The translations under genes and the position numbers were made by a program. A stretch of 57,235 nucleotides of DNA. Source: Acidaminobacter sp. JC074 (lineage in GTDB: Bacteria > Bacillota > Clostridia > Peptostreptococcales > Acidaminobacteraceae). The notes beneath the pieces are model-generated. The model had not been told where the DNA came from and did not search any database. It saw only the letters and a program-made list of their open reading frames with translations. Below, piece by piece: positions 52,567 to 57,235 of this stretch. The stretch is from NCBI RefSeq assembly GCF_022496765.1, contig NZ_VANV01000007.1, positions 166,893 to 224,127 on the forward strand. Direction: 5' to 3'. Every line of letters starts with the position of its first letter. Position 1 is the first letter of the stretch.

Positions 52567-54315
52567 TTATGACTCCGTCCTGTTTCTCCCCATTTCTTTT
52601 GCCAGATAAAGCTTTTTATCAGCTTGCTTAAAGAGGTCTTCTTTCTTCCATACACTTGAATGGGCAACACCGCAAGAGATGGTTACATGTCCATCTATAG
52701 AAGGCATATGAAAGGCTTCAATGTTTTTTCTAATCCTTTCTGCGACTTCAGTGGTTTCCTGAAAAGAGACATCTTCAAGAACCGCTATAAACTCTTCACC
52801 GCCAAAACGGCCTACATGACCTAATCCTTGACTTGTGTCCTTCAAAAGACCGGCGATAATCATTAGGGTTTCATCCCCGATATCATGACCATACTTGTCA
52901 TTGACTTTCTTAAAGTAGTCCACATCCATAATGATGATGCCAGTTCTGTCAGGAAATCTTTCGATGCTTTCATTGTATATTTCCTTGATATGTCTTCTAT
53001 TATAGATGCCAGTTAACTCATCATAATTAAGGAGCCTGTTAATTCTTTTTGTCATAGAATTGGTCACATCAGCTAGCTCAGAAAAGTCAACATAATCCAA
53101 GCTTTCTATATCAATTGGCGCAAGCATCTTATTAGCAGATATCATATAGTCTCTAAAGACTGAGAAATTCTTTTTAACCTTCTTGGTAAACATTTTCACA
53201 TGATACATGGTAACTGTAAGGATAACACCTAAGACAATAAGTATGACAATACCTCTAAAAATGATAGAATGTCTTAGTTCCGCTTCTTTCTCTTCTATTA
53301 ATAGATCCAAAGAGGTAACATCTAAACCTGTGCCGATGATCCATTCCCACTTTGGAAGCGGTGCCACATATGTCAATTTTTTATGATGACCTGAATCCTC
53401 CACATTGGGCCAGAAGTGAGTCAAATAGCCGCCACCTTGTTCAAGGCAGATTTTAATCTGTTCTTGATAGACTTTAGCCCCGTTGATATCTTCTAAGTCA
53501 TAGTTGTTCACACCAACCATTTCTGGATAAACACCATTTGCAAGCTCTACACCATTATAGTCATGAAGGAACACATATTGTCCATCATCTTCACCGTACT
53601 GGATGCTGTCTACATAATCAAGGACTTCAGACTGGATTTCTTTAGTAATTTCATCTAAATAGTCGCCACAGCCCAAATACCAACCATAAGGTTCAAAGGC
53701 TTTGACAAAAGATACCTTTTTGTAAGTTTTGTCATCATCTAAACTTGGATTTTTCCAGTAAGCTTCTATGAAACCTTCACCTTGTAACTTAACCAAGTTG
53801 ATTTCATCTTGTAAGGTATAGTTGCCCATGTCATCTTTAAGGTTGATCAGGTTTTTTCCTTCATTTTCTGGAATAACAGGATAAAGTATCACATCACCTT
53901 CTAAAGTATCTATAAAATAATAGCCCCTACCTTCATTAAATCGAATTTCTCTAAGGGCGTCTTTGATCATTTTGGTGATTTCTTCTTTTGACTTGGTCTC
54001 TTTGTTGGATTCGTAAATGCTGTTCATCAAAGCATAAGCTTCATAAGTCCTTGAATGCAACTCTTCTCTGAGAACTTTTTCAGTTTCTTGACTTCTATAA
54101 TCAGAATAATCAATGACAGATGCTACTCGCTCTTTTAGTTCTGCCTTAATAAAATCAGTTTGAATCTGATGTATGTCCTCAATATCTGATCTAAATATAT
54201 ATATGCTATCAACTATCCATATTATGCCTTGAATCAAAATAGCTGTCGTAACAATGGTAAAAATGATACGGTTAATGGATATTGTATTGGCAGTTTTCTC
54301 TAGTCTTTCTTTCAT
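52567..54315 (-). CDS. Membrane diguanylate cyclase with Cache sensor
   Basis: 582 residues. TM1 (about 13-35), a large extracytoplasmic double Cache domain (about 36-340; GRGYYFIDTLEGDVILYP, GWYLGCGDYLDEI, WEWIIGTGLDV), TM2 (about 350-370), a linker and a GGDEF domain (about 420-582). The signature FGGEEF is intact and the segment DELTGIYNRRHIKEI is typical, so it should make c-di-GMP. The inhibitory I-site RxxD upstream of GGEEF is absent. The extracellular signal is unknown. Confidence 0.9.
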   Translation of the reverse strand: MKERLEKTANTISINRIIFTIVTTAILIQGIIWIVDSIYIFRSDIEDIHQIQTDFIKAELKERVASVIDYSDYRSQETEKVLREELHSRTYEAYALMNSIYESNKETKSKEEITKMIKDALREIRFNEGRGYYFIDTLEGDVILYPVIPENEGKNLINLKDDMGNYTLQDEINLVKLQGEGFIEAYWKNPSLDDDKTYKKVSFVKAFEPYGWYLGCGDYLDEITKEIQSEVLDYVDSIQYGEDDGQYVFLHDYNGVELANGVYPEMVGVNNYDLEDINGAKVYQEQIKICLEQGGGYLTHFWPNVEDSGHHKKLTYVAPLPKWEWIIGTGLDVTSLDLLIEEKEAELRHSIIFRGIVILIVLGVILTVTMYHVKMFTKKVKKNFSVFRDYMISANKMLAPIDIESLDYVDFSELADVTNSMTKRINRLLNYDELTGIYNRRHIKEIYNESIERFPDRTGIIIMDVDYFKKVNDKYGHDIGDETLMIIAGLLKDTSQGLGHVGRFGGEEFIAVLEDVSFQETTEVAERIRKNIEAFHMPSIDGHVTISCGVAHSSVWKKEDLFKQADKKLYLAKEMGRNRTES

Positions 54316-54389
54316 ATAATCCTCTCAATGGTCATTAAGCTGTCACTTATTATATATACACTATAATAGTGGTAATTATTCAAAAATGA

Positions 54390-54424
54390 CAATAAAAAGA
54401 ATCCTTTTATAAAACAAAGGATTC
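54390..54424 (-). terminator. Terminator of the P-type ATPase gene
   Basis: GAATCCTTT/AAAGGATTC stem (54399-54407, 54416-54424) with UUUUUAUU on the minus strand. Confidence 0.88.
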
Positions 54425-54432
54425 CATTATAA

Positions 54433-57087
54433 TTACTTAACTTTTTTAGCTATCTCACCAAATAAGAGTGGCACTATGCCTAAACCTACAGCAAGTCCAA
54501 GTTGATTTAGAGATAATGTAGCTGTTGAAAAGATTGGTTGTAAGAAAGGTAGATAAACAACTATAAGTAACAAGACGATTGCCCCGAACACTGAGTAGTT
54601 TAAGTACTTGTTATCAAATATCTTCATCTTAAAAACTGACACATATTCTGATTTAGCAGAAAAGGCTCTTAACATCTCTCCAATGATCAAGGTTGTAAAT
54701 GAAAATGTTCTAGCAATGGTTAACTGAAGTTCAGAAGACACATCACCAGCCATAAGAAAACCCAGTCGGTAAGATGTTAAAACAGCTACTGTTAGACCAA
54801 TACTCTGAAAAGCCAAAGCGATCTTCATGGTCTTATCAACAATTGGCTCAGAAGGATCTCTAGGTTTCTTATCCATTATATCCTTCTCACCCTTTTCTAG
54901 TCCAAGAGCAAAAGCTGGGAATGAATCTGTAATCAAGTTGATCCAAAGCAGTTGTATAGGTACAAGTGGTACTGGCCAACCTGCTAACATGGCAATAAAT
55001 ATGATTAAGATCTCACCTATGTTACATGAAAGAAGAAATCCAACAAACTTTCTGATGTTAGAATAAATAATTCTACCTTCTTCTACTGCATCTACGATAG
55101 ATGCAAAGTTATCATCTGTTAGAATCATATCAGCAGCTTCTTTTGATACATCTGTTCCAGTAATGCCCATAGCAATCCCGATATCAGCACGCTTAAGGGC
55201 TGGTGCATCATTCACACCATCTCCAGTCATGGCTGCAACATCACCATTTGATTTAACCGTCTCTACAATTCTTACCTTATGTTCAGGTGATACTCTTGCA
55301 AAGACGCTTGTAGATTTAACTTTTTCCTTAAAGTCTTCATCATTGTAATCGTTTATTTTAGAGCCTTTAAGGGTTTCATCACTAGTTTGAATAATCCCTA
55401 ATTGCTTAGCTATAGCACTTGCCGTTGTAATATGATCACCTGTTATCATCACCACGCGGATGCCAGCTTTTTTACAAAGCTTGACAGCCTCAATAGCTTC
55501 TTGTCTAGGTGGATCAATCATGCAAGTGAGTCCTAAGAAAATCAAATCATTTTCTTCATGGAATAAGTCTGAATGACTATCAACAGGCTTATATGTATAA
55601 CCAAGCACCCTAAGTGCTTGTTCAGCATAAGCCTTGTTCTTATCTAATATTCTCTTCTTATCTTCATCTGTTATGTCTCTAACTTCATTACCAATGAGTA
55701 TCTTAGTTGATCTGGCTAAAATTTCATCAGGCGCGCCCTTTGTGAACATGTAATATGATTCATCTATTTGATGCTTTGTAGACATTAGTTTTCTAACTGA
55801 ATCAAATGGAAACTCTGAAAGTCTTGGATATGATTGATTCATACTTGCCTGATCAAAACCACCTTTGGCAGCCAGTACAACTAAAGCACCTTCTGTTGGG
55901 TCGCCAATCACCTGCTCGTCTTTTATTTTTGCATCATTGCATAGAACAGCTGTCTGTAAGAGTTTTTCTATATGAGACTTATCTTTATCTGATTCAGATG
56001 CAATCTCTCCATCAAAAGAGTAACCCGTTCCAGTCACCTGCCACTCTTCACTGCCGTCATAGACCTTTAAAACAGTCATCTTATTCTGTGTTAGGGTACC
56101 TGTTTTATCGGTACAAATAACTGTTGTCGACCCAAGTGTTTCTACCGCTGAAATGTTTTTCATAATAGCATGTCTTGAAACCATTCTAGTAACACCCATA
56201 GCCAGTACAACAGTGACCACAGCAGGTAGTCCTTCTGGTATAGCAGCTACAGCTAAAGAAATGGCAGTCATAAATACTTCAAGAAGTTCTTCACCTCTGT
56301 AAAGACCAAGTCCAAATATGATGATACAAACACCAATACAAATCATACCCAAAAGCTTACCAAATGAGGCCAATTTCTCTTGAAGGGGTGACTTTTCATC
56401 TTCAGTTTCATTAAGCATGGTTGCAATCTTACCAATTTCTGTCGACATGCCTGTAGAAACAACAATCCCCTTACCTCTACCATAAGTCACAATTGTAGAC
56501 ATAAAGGCAGAGTTGACCCTATCACCAATAGGTGCTTCATCCTCAACTTGTCCGACTTCCTTATCTACAGCAACTGATTCACCTGTTAAAGCAGATTCAT
56601 CTATTTTCATATTTACAGATTCAAATAAGACTAAGTCAGCTGGTACATAGTCTCCTGACTCTAAAACAACCACATCGCCAGGCACTAGATCCTTGGAATC
56701 AACAAGATCTAAAATACCCTTTCTAATAACCTTGGCTTTAGGCGCTGCCATAGACTTAAGAGCAGCCAAGGCATCACTGGCCTTTCTTTCTTGGGTGATA
56801 CCAAGAACGGCATTTAAAACAACGATGCCTAATATAACAGCACCATCTATAAATTCTCCTGCGATCATGGATAAGACTGCTGCCAGTATAAGAATGATAA
56901 TCATAAAGTCAGACACCTGTTCAAGAATCATCTTCCAAATGGTCTTACCGGCTTTTTCCTCTAAAGCATTTTCACCGTATTTGTCACGCGCCTTAATTAC
57001 ATCTTCATGTTTTAAACCGTTATCTATATTGGTTTCTAAGATATTTTCTATTTCTTCAATAGCCTTGCTATAATATTTATCCTTCAC
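54433..57087 (-). CDS. Cation-transporting P-type ATPase, Ca2+ (SERCA/PMCA-like)
   Basis: 884 residues. N-terminal cation ATPase domain, then TM1-2, the actuator loop with LTGESVAVDK, TM4 AIPEGLPAVV, the phosphorylation motif DKTGTLT, the nucleotide site KGAPDEIL and the hinge TGDGVNDAPALKRADIGIAMG. The C-terminal TM bundle contains NIGEILIIF and LLWINLITDSFPA. This is the P2A/P2B pattern, probably exporting Ca2+. The start is GTG at 57085-57087, after AAAGAGG. It probably follows a gene that runs off the window. Confidence 0.93.
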   Translation of the reverse strand: MKDKYYSKAIEEIENILETNIDNGLKHEDVIKARDKYGENALEEKAGKTIWKMILEQVSDFMIIILILAAVLSMIAGEFIDGAVILGIVVLNAVLGITQERKASDALAALKSMAAPKAKVIRKGILDLVDSKDLVPGDVVVLESGDYVPADLVLFESVNMKIDESALTGESVAVDKEVGQVEDEAPIGDRVNSAFMSTIVTYGRGKGIVVSTGMSTEIGKIATMLNETEDEKSPLQEKLASFGKLLGMICIGVCIIIFGLGLYRGEELLEVFMTAISLAVAAIPEGLPAVVTVVLAMGVTRMVSRHAIMKNISAVETLGSTTVICTDKTGTLTQNKMTVLKVYDGSEEWQVTGTGYSFDGEIASESDKDKSHIEKLLQTAVLCNDAKIKDEQVIGDPTEGALVVLAAKGGFDQASMNQSYPRLSEFPFDSVRKLMSTKHQIDESYYMFTKGAPDEILARSTKILIGNEVRDITDEDKKRILDKNKAYAEQALRVLGYTYKPVDSHSDLFHEENDLIFLGLTCMIDPPRQEAIEAVKLCKKAGIRVVMITGDHITTASAIAKQLGIIQTSDETLKGSKINDYNDEDFKEKVKSTSVFARVSPEHKVRIVETVKSNGDVAAMTGDGVNDAPALKRADIGIAMGITGTDVSKEAADMILTDDNFASIVDAVEEGRIIYSNIRKFVGFLLSCNIGEILIIFIAMLAGWPVPLVPIQLLWINLITDSFPAFALGLEKGEKDIMDKKPRDPSEPIVDKTMKIALAFQSIGLTVAVLTSYRLGFLMAGDVSSELQLTIARTFSFTTLIIGEMLRAFSAKSEYVSVFKMKIFDNKYLNYSVFGAIVLLLIVVYLPFLQPIFSTATLSLNQLGLAVGLGIVPLLFGEIAKKVK

Positions 57088-57101
57088 AATACCTCTTTAT
57101 G

Positions 57102-57235
57102 TCAAGTAAGTAATTCCAATACTTTGACATATCCTTTCTTTGATACAATTCCTATAGATTTAAGTCTTTGTACAGTAAATATACCTTTAAATCCATTTTT
57201 CCTCACAACAAATAACAGTAGTGTCATTTGATAGA
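57102..57235 (-). CDS. C-terminal end of an unidentified gene (partial)
   Basis: One frame is open from the right edge to a TGA at 57102-57104, about 43 codons, ending in RLKSIGIVSKKGYVKVLELLT. The residue pattern (charged helix, beta strand KGYVKVLEL) is protein-like and could be the last part of a winged helix. The stop lies 14 nt before the ATPase start, a typical operon spacing. Too short to name. Confidence 0.35.
   Translation of the reverse strand, partial: YQMTLLLFVVRKNGFKGIFTVQRLKSIGIVSKKGYVKVLELLT

Overview
The window is low-GC DNA from a Gram-positive anaerobe-like bacterium, most likely a clostridium (class Clostridia). The evidence is strong GGAGG ribosome-binding sites, an hrcA-grpE-dnaK-dnaJ operon under CIRCE control, S-layer homology domains, a Flp1-type Tad pilus locus and AT-rich sigma-A promoters. 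The genus cannot be fixed from sequence reading alone. About 57 genes are supported. Nearly all lie on the minus strand; rpsT, an exported PepF-like peptidase, a flavodoxin-like gene, a DUF1294 gene and a PH-like membrane gene are on the plus strand. I saw no rRNA, tRNA, CRISPR array, transposase or prophage.

Layout. 1-3526: two secreted surface proteins, the first cut by the window edge. They share a near-identical 5' leader with a terminator-like hairpin and a GAAAGGAG(G) element. 3800-8605: heat-shock operon with two perfect CIRCE operators. 8602-16790: a zinc-ribbon protein, hemW, lepA, rpsT, holA, comEC and a YibE/F-like protein. 16850-22180: an ECF S-component, a membrane-anchored unknown, an apparently orphan Eco57I-type DNA adenine methyltransferase and two unknown genes. 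22370-33460: peptidase lipoprotein, flavodoxin-like gene, gdhA, small membrane genes, a glutaredoxin/PHP operon, a BAAT-like acyl hydrolase and an HD-nucleotidyltransferase fusion. 33518-37983: a compact Tad/Flp locus (TadZ, TadA, TadB, TadC, Flp1 pilin, FHA). 38074-40346: glk and pgi. 40541-46210: a beta-lactamase-fold/peptidase fusion lipoprotein, PadR, and a TetR-led operon that includes AraC and EamA genes. 46313-52500: a block with a fatty-acid desaturase, an HD protein, a radical SAM enzyme, a frameshifted UbiB-like kinase and a phasin-like protein. 52567-57235: a dCache-GGDEF cyclase and a Ca2+-type P-ATPase.

The least explained part is 47.4-52.3 kb. Two homologous elements of about 170 bp, each with a conserved extended -10 box, a C-rich body and an intrinsic terminator, look like paralogous small RNA genes. 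They sit in the same orientation on either side of the UbiB/radical SAM block. Inside the block, two promoters carry the same TetR-type palindrome (TCGGAC-N4-GTCC), which implies one shared repressor. Other points of interest are the shared surface-protein leader, the distal CIRCE that doubles as a terminator and contains a stop codon, and several unusual domain fusions.
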